Shown here one piece after another: positions 1 to 11,690 of a stretch of 64,000 bases of DNA (position 1 is its first letter; every line of letters begins with the position of its first letter). The notes below the pieces were generated by a model. It saw only the letters and a program-made list of their open reading frames with translations, searched no databases and was not told where the DNA came from. The DNA comes from Prorocentrum cordatum (Eukaryota; Sar; Dinophyceae; Prorocentrales; Prorocentraceae): the NCBI GenBank assembly GCA_963575745.1, contig CAUYUJ010019932.1:43501-107500 (forward strand), given 5' to 3'. The position numbers and the translations under genes are program-made.

Positions 1-700
1 TCTGTGACTATTGTCCATCAACTCTGTTCCGCCCCTCCACCCCCGCGTCTGTTCCCCCCCCCCCCCCGCCCCCCTTCACCTTTGGTCTTTCCCACCGTCT
101 CTCTTCTTCCTTCTCTTCTTCCCCCCTCCTTCCGTCCTCCGTCCTTGGGCGTGCGTCTTGTTTGCCTGCTCCTTCTTTTCTGTCTCTTCTTCTCCTTGCC
201 TCCCCCTCCCCCCCCGCCCCCCCCCCTTTGCGCTGCCCCTCGTTCGCGCTTCGACGTGTGTCCCTCCACCTTGTCCAAAACGTCCCTCCTCACGTCGCTT
301 CCCCCCCCTCCCCCCCTCGTCATTCGCTCATCTCTGTGTCCCTCCTTCAGCCTTCGTCATTCCTGCCCTCTCTCTCCTTCCCTCTCTTCCTGCGTCGCTC
401 GAGCCTCTGCCCTCCTGCTGCCCACTCCGTGCCCCCCTCCTCCATCGTCGTCCGTCCACCCCCGTCTCCCTCGTCCGCCCGTCGGCTTTCCCATGCTCTC
501 TATTATCCCTTCCCCCGTCATCACTGATACCTCTACCCTCCTGCCGCCCACCCCCTACTCCCTCCTCCCTCATCGTTCGTCCATCCCCGCTCCCCTTGTT
601 CATCCCTCGTCTTCCCCGCCCTCTCTCTCCCCCTTCTCCCCCCCCCCCCCTCGTCGCCCATGCCTCTGCCCTCCCGCGACCTCCAAGAGGCCCTCGAAGA
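1..700. repeat. C/T-rich polypyrimidine tract
   Basis: The + strand is almost pure C and T with long C runs and scattered CTCC/TCCCT words. Open frames exist in several phases on both strands only because stop codons need A or G in fixed places, so their proline/serine or arginine/glycine products are not evidence of a gene. The stretch from 700 to 860 shows nothing recognisable. Confidence 0.85.
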
Positions 701-861
701 ACTCGCGGCCCCCCAGCGCTGAGAAAAAATACGCGACCGAGGAACCCCCTCATATTTATTTGATGCTATGCGTGTTCGCAGACAATATCGTGCTTCGCCG
801 TCCTCCACGCACCCTCGCGCTAGCTGCGCCCCCAACCATCATCAGTCATTTACGCTATCCA

Positions 862-1170
862 CGCCAGACGAACCAAACTGACCAGCCAGACTGACCAGAC
901 AAGCAACATCAGCCAGACCAGCCATATCAGCAATCTCAACAATCCCAGCCAAACCCAGCCAGGCCAATCAACCAAAGAAGTGAGAACAAACATATTCGCC
1001 ACACCAACAATCGCAGCCAGAATAAGCCAGACGAACCACACAAACCAGCCAGGCCAACCAACCACGCCATCCAGACCAACCAGCTCAGACCAACCATACC
1101 CTATCAAACCAAACCAAACCAGACCTGACCAGACCTGACCACACCACCACACCAACCAACCGCTGCACGG
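862..1170. repeat. degenerate ACCAGCCA/CCAACCA repeat
   Basis: Words such as ACCAGCCAGAC, CCAGCCAAACC and CAACCAACC recur about every 10 bases with no fixed period. This reads as an old, diverged short-unit satellite leading into the minisatellite that follows. Confidence 0.7.
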
Positions 1171-1199
1171 CCAGCACCATAACGGCCTCTCCAACAACG

Positions 1200-2530
1200 G
1201 CCCTCGGTGGTATCGAGAATACGCCGCGCCTGCCATGCCATGCGCCATGGCCCGCATAAGCGCTACGCTCGGGGACCATTCCCTGCGCACACCCGGTGGT
1301 GTCGAGAATATGCCGTGCCTGCCACGCCCTGCGCCATGGCCCGCATAGACGCCGCGCTCGGAGACCACCCCCTGCGCACCCCCTACGAGGTCGAGAAAGT
1401 GTCACACCTGCCACGCCCTGCGCCATGGCCCACATAGACGCGCGCTCGGAGACCACCCCCTGCGCACCCCCTACGAGGTCGAGGAAAGTGCCACACCTGC
1501 CACGCCCTGCGCCCTGGCCCGCATAGACGCCGCGCTCGGAGACCACCCCCTGCGCACCCCCCTACGAGGTCCCTGCGCACCCCCTACGAGATCGAGAAAG
1601 TGCCACACCTGCCACGCCCTGCGCCATGGCCCGCATAGACGCCGCGCTTGGAGACCACCCCCAGCGAAACCCTCCACAAGGTCGAGAAAGTGTCACACCT
1701 GCCACGCCCTGCGCCATGGCCCGCATAGACGCCGCGCTCGGAGACCACCCCCTGCGCACCCCCTACGAGGTCGAGAAAGTGCCACACCTGCCACGCCCTG
1801 CGCCATGGCCCGCATAGACGCCGCGCTCGGAGACCACCCCCTGCGCACCCCCCTACGAGGTCGAGAAAGTGCCACACCTGCCACGCCCTGCGCCATGGCC
1901 CGCATAGACGCCGCGCTCGGAGACCACCCCCTGCGCACCCCCCTGCTGCACGCCCCCCACGAGATCGAGAAAGTGCCACACCTGCCACGCCCTGCGCCAT
2001 GGCCCCCATAGACGCCGCGCTCGGAGACCACCCCCAGCGCACCCCCCTACGAGGTCGAGAAAGTGCCACACCTGCCACGCCCTGCGCCATGGCCCGCATA
2101 GACGCCGCGCTCGGAGACCACCCCCTGCGCACCCCCTACGAGTCGAGAAAGTGCCACACCTGCCACGCCCTGCGCCATGGCCCGCATAGACGCCGCGCTC
2201 GAAAACCACCCCCAACGCACCCCCCACGAGATCGAGAAAGTGCCACACCTGCCACGCCCTGCGCCATGGCCCGCGTAGACGCCGCGCTCGGAGACCACCC
2301 CCAGCGCACCCCCCCACGAGGTCGAGAAAGTGCCACACCGGCTTGCCCTGCGCCATGGCCCGCATAGACGCCGCGTTCGGAGACCACCCCCTGCGCACCC
2401 TCTACGAGATCGAGAAAGTGCCACACCTGCCACGCCCTGCGCCATGGCCCGCATAGACGCCGCGCTGGGAGACCACCCCCTGCGCACCCCCTACGGGGTG
2501 AGGAAAGTGCCACACCTGCCGCGCCCTGCG
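1200..2530. repeat. 89-90 bp minisatellite, about 14 copies
   Basis: Each unit contains GCCATGGCCCGCATAGACG followed by a GCGCTCGGAGACCACCCC-like stretch and GAGAAAGTGCCACACCTGCC. I count 14 copies of the GCCATGGCCC core. Successive units measure 87, 89, 90 and once 104 bp, the last with an extra GCTGCACG-type insert near 1941-1955. Unit lengths not divisible by three shift the frame between copies, so the repetitive proteins readable on both strands are unlikely to be real. Confidence 0.9.
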
Positions 2531-2555
2531 CGCTCTGTGCGTTGTGATGTGTGCG

Positions 2556-2563
2556 TGTGTGCG

Positions 2564-2641
<78 letters not shown>

Positions 2642-2672
2642 GCGTGTGCGTGTGCGTGTGCGTGTGCGTGTG
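2556..2672. repeat. (TG)n and (CGTGTG)n microsatellite
   Basis: A pure TG run of about 75 bases passes into repeated GTGTGC hexamers, as if CG-for-TG substitutions had been amplified with the tract. Confidence 0.95.
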
Positions 2673-2822
2673 CTTGTGTTGTGCTGTGCTGCGCTGCGCT
2701 GTGCTGTGCTGCGCTGTGTTGTGATGTGCAGCTGTGTTGTGCTGTGCTGCGTTGCGCTGCGCTGTGCTGTGCTGCGCTGTGATGTGCAGCTGTGTGCTGT
2801 GCTGTGCGCTGCGCTGTGCTGA
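2673..2822. repeat. GTGCT/GCGCT pentanucleotide repeat
   Basis: Tandem five-base units GTGCT and GCGCT, broken twice by GATGTGCAGCTGTG. It adjoins the TG tract directly and probably grew from its edge. Confidence 0.9.
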
Positions 2823-3060
2823 GGGAGGTAAGCGAGTGAGTGGGCGTCGCGGGTGGGACGCGGCAGGGGAGAAAACCATGGGCCCACGAAACATGTGGGG
2901 AAGAAAACCAGAACCCCACGAAGCATGTGGGTGATGTGCTGTGCCGCGCTGTGCTGCGGGTGCGGGAGGAAGGAAGAGGATTGGGAAGGGGGGGGGGGGC
3001 GTGAGACGCGGGCGCGGCGCGGGTGGGAAGAACACCAAAACCCCACGAAGCGTGCGGGGA
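2823..3060. repeat. short direct repeats around CCCCACGAAGC
   Basis: AACCCCACGAAGCATGTGGG near 2910 and AACCCCACGAAGCGTGCGGG near 3041, plus a related GGCCCACGAAACATGTGGGG near 2881, give three related copies in 180 bases. A G run lies between. From 3061 to 3300 I see nothing recognisable. Confidence 0.5.
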
Positions 3061-3304
3061 AAAACATCGGGTTGGCGCAAGGCCATCAATTTGTTCATCG
3101 GCGTTGGAGGGGCGGCGAGTCCGTCGAGGGTGCACTTGCGAAGTGTCGGCGCAATCGTTGCTATACCATTGCGTTCGGGATCGGGCGTCAGCATTGAAGG
3201 GCGCGCTGTCAGAGACGTCGCGGGCGTCGGCATTGGGGGGGCGCCCGGCCATGGCACCGCAGGGGAAGGCGTTCAGATGGGGGCGCCAGTTATGCCCGAT
3301 TGCC

Positions 3305-3580
3305 GACTGGTTCACATTCACACAGGTGGCCGAAGCGAAGGCGACCCGCTTGATCGCCAAGCCGGTCGATTCACATTCACAGTGGCAGCAGGACCCATAG
3401 CGATCTGTTGCAACGAGTGGTTCAAAGATTCACGCTGGTAACCGGGGCGGATGCGATTGCGACCCGTCTGATCGTCAAGCCCTGCTGATGCACATTCACA
3501 CTGGCAGCAGGAACCGTTGCGATCCATTGCAGCGAACGGCTCGCATTCGCAACGGCAGCAGGAAGGCCTGCGACCTATCG
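3305..3580 (+). repeat. degenerate repeat with TGGCAGCAGGA core
   Basis: ATTCACATTCACAGTGGCAG, CACATTCACACTGGCAGCAG and CATTCGCAACGGCAGCAGGA mark copies near 3371, 3489 and 3541, with a weaker one near 3311. Each is followed by a diverged GCGATC-type stretch, so the unit is irregular at about 55-115 bases. Confidence 0.6.
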
Positions 3581-4400
3581 GGCGTCGCCGCCTCGAGGGC
3601 GCCGCCCGCGCGAGGTTTGGCTTGGCGCGGGCGGCGGGGGCCACCGCGAGGTCAGCCGCGGAGCTTGTCGCACGGCGCGTCTCTCCTCGTAGGGCGGTGG
3701 CAGCCGCGATGTCAGTGGCAGTGGTTGCCAACGATGCTATGCCCAGAGATGCTGCGACTGCTGAAGCCCATCCTAAGTTGGAGGCCTCTCGACAAAGGGT
3801 GCGATTGGAGAGCCGGCGTCGGGGGTCGGACAGCATGGCAGAAACCTCGCTCGAACCCTGATCTCGGGGCCCCATGCGCCTCAAGAGCGCCTGCGCCGCC
3901 GCGGGCGGCCGCGTGGGACCTATGTGCTATCTGTAGTTGCGTAGGCGCACTCTTTCGCAGGGGATTCGATTGCCCGCGCTTTGCCGGCCTCAGGCGCGCG
4001 GACTCGCCGAATTCGCTGTCTTGCAGCCGGCCGAATCAGCAAGTAGGGCGGTGATGAGGCCGAGTTGTTTCGCGCTGCCGTTGCCCCTCCCCCGGGCATT
4101 GCTTGGGCCGGACCAAAACTCTGGAGGTGCACTGGGGCGGGTGCGTGGGCGCCCCATCTGGGTGGCTCCAGGGGGGGGGGGGCGTCTTCGTGGACGGATC
4201 GACCTTCGACGCGACGCGCAGTTCTTGTGCGTGCGCGGGCTGGGCTGCGGCGCAAGCGAATCAAGCGGGCAACGTCGCGCCCCGCGCGCGCGCGGTCCTG
4301 AGGCGCTGTTCCGAAAGCTCGGGGCCCTGAGCAACGGGCGCGGGACAGGGAGGGTCACGCGCTTCACGTGTTTGCTAGTTTTCTTTTTATCTTTTAAAAA
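3581..4400. other. GC-rich stretch, nothing recognised
   Basis: No tandem repeat and no frame with a recognisable protein. A short T-rich run at 4370-4395 ends the GC-rich block. Confidence 0.5.
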
Positions 4401-4640
4401 TTGTGTCCCCCGGAGCCTCCGTCTGAAGATAATTCCGAGGCGCCGTTCGATGTGCTCAATGATCGCGACGGCTCCGTGAGCTGTGCCACGGATTCGGCCA
4501 TGGGTCTGGATCTGAGGTGGGACAAGGTGGGTTCTTCCGCATCTGTCGAAGCCACGTCTCTGGTTGATCCATGGGAACTTCGCGCTAATCGCCTCGCGGA
4601 TGAGTGGAGTGGGCCCAAAAAAGGGCCCGGCTCTGGGAGG
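4401..4640 (+). other. possible exon-like open segment
   Basis: A + frame stays open and its translation (containing FDVLNDRDGSVSC, LDLRWDKVGSS and PWELRANRLADEWSGP) is more protein-like in composition than the surrounding low-complexity translations. It lacks an ATG at its upstream edge, where a T-rich run could be an intron end, and it degrades to arginine-rich sequence after about 4640. I do not recognise a family. Chance openness in GC-rich DNA is the main alternative. Confidence 0.15.
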
Positions 4641-5790
4641 CGCCCGCAGAGAAGCAGAGCTTCACCAAGGCCTGCGAGCGAAGGGCGGAGGACGCTGTTG
4701 CACGGATGGGAAGCTCTGCGAGTAGCTTCGCCAGGTGGGCCACCGGGACACCGACGGCGTCGGCGGCGCGGCCGACGTTGTTTTTGACCTCGACCTTGAC
4801 GCTACGACTCGGGTAGGTCGAAGCCACCGACTGGAAGGCATTGCGAGCAGCGGTCGCGGCTCCAGTCTCACGTTGCCCGCCCGCATAAGCTCCATCCTGG
4901 CCCGACAACCAACGAGGCCCGCGCGGCAGCGTCGAGCGACGCCGTCGAGCGCCGCCCCTGGGGGCAACCTCTGCGCGCTGAGCCGATGGTTTTTTAAAAG
5001 GCACGAAGGCACAAGGCTCTGTCGAGAAACCGCCTTTTCTGTGCTGCGCGGGTCGTCGCGCCAACGCGCCAGAAACTGCTGGGCCCCGCGCGCGGCTCAA
5101 CGAACAAAAACCGAATAATTCGCGTCCCGGGCTGGCCGCGCAGAGGAGCGGGTTTCGGAGGGGCTTGCGTCCTGGTTATATTTGGCCCCCGCCTCCTCGG
5201 CTCGAGTCGGCCGTTTCGCCGTCGCTGGAAGTCCGAACGCGCTGGGCTGACAGCCCCTCGGCCCCTCGATGCGCACAGGGTCGCTGCATCGCACGGCTTC
5301 TCCGACCCGCGGGAGCTGGTCGATTGGCGCCTCTCGGAACGAAGGGCGCCGAGGGGGCTGCAGACGCAAGGGGGTCAAAAATCCCCCTGGGCGCGATGGG
5401 GCTCGCTTCATGCTCTGAATCAGCCTGGGCCGGCCGCCTTCCCACCCCCTCCGTTTTCCCCCCTCCGCCTCTTCTTCCTGACTTCCCCACCCCCCCGCGT
5501 TCCTCGACCGTTGATGCTGCGGGCGGGCCTGTCCGCATGATTGGCGCCATCGTCCCTCCCCCCTCTCCAAGACGCAAACAGCCCACCCGAAAAAGTCCCA
5601 AGCTCTGGCCCCGCCCGGGCCTCGCTGGCCAGCTATCCGACACGCTCGCCCTCTGACAACGGGCAGCGGGCCCGCGAAGCCTTTGAACAACTGGCCCAAG
5701 ATGAAAAGCGAACAACGGGCAGCGGGCCCAGCTCCCCGGGGGCCCACGTCGCGAACGCAGGCGCGTGGGCACCCGCAAGCGCTGTTTATA
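4641..5790. other. GC-rich stretch without recognised genes
   Basis: Open frames occur on both strands but none shows a recognisable domain. GGGCAGCGGGCCC-type words recur near 5660 and 5720. Confidence 0.5.
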
Positions 5791-5796
5791 TACATT

Positions 5797-6262
<466 letters not shown>

Positions 6263-6499
6263 ACATGTTCCTTTTCTTCGACGCGCGGCCCCCGAGGCCC
6301 GGGCGCCCCCCCCGGGCCAAGCTTCGATGGCCCAAGGGCCCGCTGTGGCCCACATCAACCCGAAAAACGAACCCAACCAGCTCTTCAGGGAGCGAGAGAA
6401 CGAAGGACTTCCTTCATCCAGCCCCGTTGTTTCCTATTCTGCGAGAAGGGTTCCATCCCCTCTCCTCGCGCAGTAACCTCCGACAGTTATTATAGCCTC

Positions 6500-6930
6500 C
6501 AACGAGATCGAAGAAACCCGCAAAATCGCCCCAGGACGGCCCAAAATCCTCTCAGAGCCTCCCGAGGAGGCCCCCAGGATTTCAAAACCAATGTTTTGCA
6601 GCGCTGATTCTCGCCATTTCTCCGCCGATGGGTTCTGGGGGCCTCGAGACACGGCCCCGAGATGGCACCGCGACGGCCCCGCGACCGCCCCCAGAGCGGC
6701 CCTAGAGGACCTCGACAGGCGACCTTTCGGGCCCAGTCTAGTCTAAGCCCCCCCCCTTTTGATCGACGGCCTCCTAGATGGCCCCAAAGAGCCCCAGGGA
6801 GGTTTCCAATGTGGCCCCCAGAAAAGCCTCGAGAACGCCCCGAGACGGCCCCCTGAGCTCCTCGCTGGCCCACGAGGCCCTCGAAACTGCCCCCGAGAGG
6901 TCCGGAGAGGCCTGCGCTTCCAGAGCGAAA
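6500..6930. repeat. degenerate GGCCCC/CTCGAGACGG short-unit repeat
   Basis: Words such as GACGGCCCC, GAGATGGC, CCTCGAGA and CCCCGAGAGG recur every 10-15 bases without clean phasing. The texture matches blocks at 11.7, 18.2, 38.5 and 51.4 kb. Confidence 0.55.
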
Positions 6931-7054
6931 AATTGCAAGGATCTGGATCATGACTCGGGTCCTCGTCCTCGTCCTCGTCGTCGGCGGGGTGGCGGGGTGC
7001 AAACGCTTCCTGGAGCTGCATTGGTCGAGTGGCTGCCTGTCGTCAACTCTCCGT

Positions 7055-7195
7055 TTCTGGCTCCTCCCCCTCCTCCTCATCCTCCTCCTCCTCCTCCTCC
7101 TCCTCCTCCTCCTCCTCCTCCTCCCCCTCCTCCCCCTCCTCGTCCTCCTTCTCCTATTCCTCCCCCCCTCCTCCTCCTCCTCCTCCTCTGCGAAG
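7055..7195. repeat. (CTC)n microsatellite
   Basis: CCT/CTC triplets with occasional CCCCTC, CTCGTC and CTTCTC interruptions. Confidence 0.95.
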
Positions 7196-7349
7196 TCGGG
7201 CCCGCTTTACTGCCAGGCCGCACGCTACCGGGCCTGTTGCTGTTGTGAGATGGGCGAGGTGGGCCGGCTGTTCTCAACCCCCCTTCTTCCCCTTCGGCGC
7301 TCCTGCTGGTGGACACGGACGACGGGCTCGCACCTCGCACGGGGCCAGA

Positions 7350-7560
7350 AGGAGAGAGAGAGAGAGAGTGAGAGAGAGAGGGACAGAGAGAGATAGAGAG
7401 AAAGAAAGAGAGAGAGAGAGAGACTGAGAAAGAGAAAGACAGAGAGAGCGAGAGAGAGAAAAAACAAAAAACGAGAGAGCGAGAGAGAGAGAGAGAGAAA
7501 TAATAGGAAGAGAGAGAGAGGAATAATGAACGAGTGAGAGAGGAATAAAGGGGAGACATA
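7350..7560. repeat. (GA)n microsatellite
   Basis: GAGA runs interrupted by GTGA, GACA, GATA and AAAG words over about 200 bases, followed by A-rich border sequence. Confidence 0.95.
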
Positions 7561-7689
7561 ACAAAACGTCCACATACAAAGAGGGGAAAAGTGATGCTAC
7601 CCTCCCGCTGCGGAGGCCCCTGTGGATCTTTCACGGAGCCAGCCGCAACCCCTTCCGACGGTGGGTTTCACCCTGAATGGGCCCCAGAA

Positions 7690-7895
7690 ACGGCAGGGCC
7701 GTTTTTTCACCGTTTCCCAAAACACGTGTCCCCCAAAAAAACTGGAAACGGCAAACAAACGGCTCCAGGATTGGAGCCGGGGCCGGAACCAATAACAAAA
7801 ACGGCGACAGAACCGGTAAACGAACGGCGTCGGATCCGGCAGAAAAAAAACGGCAGAACGGAACCGGTAACAAAAACGGCCCTGTCGCTTCCAGA
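7690..7895. repeat. AACGG/AACCGG-rich degenerate repeat
   Basis: AAACGGC, GAACCGGTAA and CAAAAACGGC recur at 10-25 base spacing. From 7896 to 8330 I see nothing assignable. Confidence 0.55.
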
Positions 7896-8329
7896 GCCCA
7901 CCAAGGTTTCACCTCTCCGACGTCGACGACACGTCGACAAAGTACAGAAGGGGCGTTGACCTAAGGAACCCTAAATAAGGAACGAGGCCTCTTTTTCCCA
8001 TAAGTTCAACTTCGATTTCCCATCGAAGCCCCAAGCCAAACCAAAGGCGAACTGCAAAACAACTAAGGAACACCGAGCCCCTCCCCAACGAAAAGGGTTC
8101 CTTCCTCAGTGCCCCGACGAAGTATCTGCAGCGTCGGGAGGAGGGGACATCCGCCCCTCAGCCGTTTGAGGGGCCTCCGCCGGGCGGCCCGAAGGGCGAG
8201 GGAGCCGCGCCGCCCACGCAGGACCGCAAGGTTAGAGAGACAATGCCCGTCAGGCGCGGCGCAGAGCGTGCCAGCGCAGAGCGGCGCGGCTCCAAGGTTA
8301 GAAAGAAAACGTAGAAAGAACGAGGAGGA

Positions 8330-8495
8330 CGAGGAGGAGGAGGAGGAGGAGGAGGAGGAGGAGGAGGAGGAGGAGGAGGAGGAGGAGGAGGAGGAGGAGG
8401 GGGGGAGGAATAGGAGAAGGAGGACGAGGAGGGGGAGGAGGGGGAGAAGGAGGAGGAGGAGGAGGAGGAGGAGGAGGAGGAGGAGGAGGAGGGAG
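8330..8495. repeat. (GGA)n microsatellite
   Basis: GGA triplets with a few GGGGGA and GAAGGA interruptions. It abuts element I1 and may have replaced or grown from that element's upstream end. Confidence 0.95.
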
Positions 8496-8497
8496 GT

Positions 8498-8715
8498 GTG
8501 CCGAAATGGGCGCGGCGGGCGTATGCGAGCGCAGCCACTGGGGCCTTCAGTGGCGCTCCGTATGGGGGCCACGACGCGTGTGCGAGGAGTGCCGAAATGG
8601 GCGACTGGTGCGGAGGGGAGAGGCATGGATGGGAGGAGGAAGGGCGAGGAGGAGGAGTGAGGCGTGACGCGGGACAATGTTTTTTCGAAAAGAGACATCA
8701 CAGGATGGTTGGGAA
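8498..8715 (+). mobile_element. family I element, short copy (I1), 5' truncated
   Basis: Holds about one and a third units of the ~90 bp array seen at 43 kb (GCCGAAATGGGC, CCACTGGGGCCTTC, GGGGGCCACGA), then a GGA-rich tract and the shared downstream end GTGACGCGGG, CAATGTTTTTTC and ACAGGATGGTTGGG. The upstream end AACCATATGCAG of copies I2 and I3 is missing, replaced by the GGA microsatellite. Confidence 0.75.
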
Positions 8716-8764
8716 CTTCCGAAACCCGCCCGTCGTGATTTTTGCCACGACGCGAGCATGCTTG

Positions 8765-8969
8765 GAGGCCTCCACGATGGGGTCGGAGTAAAAAAGGGGA
8801 TCGGAGGATCGCGCCGCTTCGCCGATGCCATCACCGATGCGTCGGCGCTGCCATGACCGAGGCATCGGCCACGCGTCGGCGATGCGTCGGCGATGCTTCG
8901 GCGAGGTCGGCGTGGAGGAGATCGGGCTCCGGCCCGATCCTGCGACCCCGTCTGCTCGGACCCCCTCCA
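8765..8969 (+). mobile_element. family H repeat, copy 1
   Basis: Starts near CCTCCACGATGGGGTCGG and ends near ACCCCGTCTGCTCGGACCCC, an imperfect inverted pair. The interior carries GCGTCGGCGATGC-type repeats. Copies at 20.4 and 53.8 kb share ends and interior. Confidence 0.7.
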
Positions 8970-8980
8970 CTGCTGCACTA

Positions 8981-9126
8981 GGGAAACAAAAAGTGGCATA
9001 AACATAAAAACTCGGAGGTCCGCGCGGATCCCTGGCGCGCGGAGCGCGCCAGGGGCGGCCCCAGCGCGGATACGAGAAATCCGCGCGGACCTCCGAGTTG
9101 CAAGTTTATGTCACTTTTTGCTCCCC
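8981..9126. mobile_element. family A fold-back element, copy 1
   Basis: The left arm (8981-9029, with AACTCGGAGGTCCGCGCGGA) is complementary to the right arm (9078-9126) with few mismatches. The centre forms a second stem of CCTGGCGCGC with its complement around a GGA loop. The outer arms carry AAAAAGTGGCATAAAC and its complement, unlike the outer arms of the 47.6 kb copy. Confidence 0.85.
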
Positions 9127-9269
9127 TGAACATGGCCTCCAAAACCACAGGACGCAAGGATACCTTGCCCCTGGGCTGCAGAAGACACGACGCGCGGTGC
9201 ACAGGACACCCGGAGTACCCTTGATTTGGCAGGGTCGCCCTACTATTCTGGGCCGAACCTATGAGCTGC

Positions 9270-9620
9270 CCCCCCCCCCCGTTGCCCACTTGAGGCCCCC
9301 CCCGGCCCCTCCGGGCGCTCGCCCCTGCAGGACTCCTCGTCCGCCGCCGCGCTCGACGCGGACGACCGCTGGAAGCAGCGGCCGCCGGGCCACCAGAGCT
9401 CCTCGAGGCGGCGGCGCGGGGCGCGGCGCGCGTGGCGCGCGGACTCTCGGAGGCCTTCCGAGGGCCCCCCGGAGGCGTTGCCGGCCGTCGCCTCGCTGGC
9501 CTGCGGCTCCGGAATCCCACCTGTCGGCGTTCGGGCCCACACGTGTCCGACGAGGTTATTGTTTCCACCAGGAAGTTCCTCCTCGATCTGGGCCTCCGAG
9601 GCCGTCATCGGTCCCTGGAT
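9270..9620 (+). other. GC-rich island with protein-like open frames
   Basis: After CCCCTGCAG at about 9325 one + frame reads DSSSAAALDADDRWKQR and another reads LEAAAAGPPELLEAAARG, then RVARGLSEAF. Both look more like alanine-rich dinoflagellate coding sequence than like repeats, but the frame changes between them and no start, stop or partner exon is evident. The family is unknown. Confidence 0.15.
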
Positions 9621-9867
9621 CCAGGTGAGAAGACTGGCCCAGCGGCAGGGGTCGGGCTCGCTGGGGCCGCGCACTGAAAAACACAGGTCGTCGGATGTCT
9701 GGAGGTCGGCCGACTCCCTTCACGTGATGCCTGGGAGGAGGACCGAATACTGACCTGAGTCATTGTGGCCCTGGGGGGGGCGGGCGGGCCAAATTCTACG
9801 GCTGATTGGTCAGGACTGTGCTCGGGAGGCTCTGGCGGCCCTCAAGCAACTCCCTCGAAGCCCAGCC

Positions 9868-9960
9868 TCCTCCTCATCATCATTCTCCTCCTCCGTCTCC
9901 TCCTCCTCCTCCTCCTCCTCCTCCTCCTCCTCCTCCTCCTCCCGCCTCCTCGTCAGTCTC
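9868..9960. repeat. (CTC)n microsatellite
   Basis: CTC triplets preceded by CTCCTCATCATCATTC and followed by CGCCTCCTCGTCAG. Confidence 0.9.
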
Positions 9961-10014
9961 CTCCGCCCATCCTCCTCCACTTCACTGACCTAGGCAAACC
10001 CTCTGGGCATCGTT

Positions 10015-10400
10015 CCTGGATGTACTAATGGGGATACTTTTTGGGTCGCAGCCGCAAACAAAGGCGCAGGCGGCGTCAAGGGTCGACCCGGGCCACGGGC
10101 GGAACCTAATTACCCAGCGAGCGCACTCACGGCTGTCAAAGCTGCCGCCGAGGGACGCTGAGCGGCGCCGGGGGCTGAAGGCAAATTGCAGGAGCTGGTG
10201 GGGATACTTTTTTTCGTTCGCGAGCGCAAGCGGAAACGCCGCGCGCCGTCAGGAGATTGCCGACTAGCAACGACCTAACTTACAGCGGCCTAAAGCTGGT
10301 GGAGATACTTTTTTTACAGCCGCAAGCGGAAGCGCCGGCGGAGGCAGGTCACGGTCGGGCTGCGGCCGTAACAAATTTGCCGGGCGCGCGCGCGGGCCGC
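10015..10400 (+). repeat. three diverged copies around GGGGATACTTTTT
   Basis: TGGTGGGGATACTTTTTTTC near 10197, TGGTGGAGATACTTTTTTTA near 10298 and AATGGGGATACTTTTTGG near 10028 are each followed by CGCAAGCGGAA- or CGCAAACAAA-type sequence and a GCCGGCGG- or GCGCGCCG-like stretch. The copies are unevenly spaced. Confidence 0.6.
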
Positions 10401-11690
10401 GGATCAGGCGGCGGTGCAAGCTGCAGCCCAGGGAGTCTGAGGGGAGACTGGCACCCAGGGAGCAGGAATTACGCTGCCAAAATGGCGCGATGCACACCCC
10501 CAGTCAAGGGTCGTGTTCGGTCCGACGACCACAGGGCAGTGGGGATCTTGACTCCGTGCAAGAAGAGCGTCAGAGAGCCCAGGGTGTCTGCCGGGTATGA
10601 GCGAGACCGTAGGCGAGAGAGCTGACGCAGGCATCCTGCAGGAAGAAGGGACTCTGACGGCGCCAACGAACCGTCGCAGCTTCAGAGTACGCACCAACGC
10701 GGCTGTAAAGGCACGACTGAAGTCAGTGACCAACCGATGCACGTCGACCCTCAAAACAACTGCGGAAGGATGCGTTCGCACGCGAAAGATCAACGACATG
10801 ATGTGACGCAGTGCGGAAGGTACACCTGTTCCCGACCTCGGCGCGAGACACGAGGGCCAACCGAAGATGACAGGGCGTGTACCAGGAAGCAACTAAGTGA
10901 CATAACGAAGAGCAGCTCTCCAGGATACCCTGGCAGACCAGAAAGAGTGGAAATAGCGCTCTGAGAAAGCTGCGCTGACGCATACCCGCTGCAGCACAAG
11001 CAACCGTCCGTAGTCACGAAGAAGCCCAGGAAGTGACCGCTCAACAAGGTTGAGCGTGGGAGCGACGATGGGGTGACGTCAGTGCGCACGGATCCGTGCG
11101 GCGAGCGGTGCACCACTAGCCACAGGTGTGGGCACGGCCTGGGCCAACCGCTGCCAACTGGTGGAGATACGCGAAGCGCCAAGAATGGAGGATGCTACTT
11201 GACGCTCTCTGGAATACACCCACGGGGGAACCTGCCTCTCTTGGGTAAGCCAGGCTGGTCTGACGACAATGCGCCACGGCCTCTCTAGCACCATCCTTAC
11301 TACCTTGCGGATGGAGCGCCACCCGCAGAGGGGCTCTGCTCTGCTCGTCGCAACCCTGCACTTAGCTCGATAACCGATGCTGTGCTTCAAAGATTTGTGT
11401 CGTGTCCGATGCCATGGAGCGAGGGACACGGTGACACCGGCACCACGACTTGAATGATTCACACGGTCATCACGAAGTGTCTAGACCGAAACACCCATCT
11501 ATATGACGCGATGATTCGCCGACCCCCGCTTGCCTGGGGTGCATAAGGAGTGTGAGATTACTGGCTGTCCGCCTGCCGCCTTCACACTCCCCTAACGTCT
11601 AACATCCCGTCAGAAGAGGCAACGCACATCCAGGGCCCCTGGAGCCTCCTAATCCATCCTCCGTCGCCTCCAAGATGCCCTAAGATGATT
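10401..11690. other. low-repeat stretch, no gene recognised
   Basis: About 1.3 kb of ordinary-composition DNA without obvious repeats. A + frame is open from about 10626 to 10964, and minus frames of 120-160 codons overlap each other. None shows a domain or motif I know, and mutually overlapping frames of similar length argue for chance. It is the longest repeat-free stretch before 29 kb and so a candidate for an unrecognised exon. Confidence 0.4.

Noticed and set aside
1584-2487. Repetitive proteins (RRGWSPSAASMRAMAQ type) on both strands of the 89-90 bp minisatellite
   Set aside because: Unit lengths of 87-90 and 104 bases change frame between copies, and frames switch between overlapping ORFs, so no continuous protein is maintained.
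8981-9126. Family A hairpins as rho-independent terminators or rRNA/tRNA structures
   Set aside because: No bacterial gene context, no T run after the stem and no tRNA or rRNA landmarks. Multiple copies with shared arms fit a mobile or fold-back repeat better.
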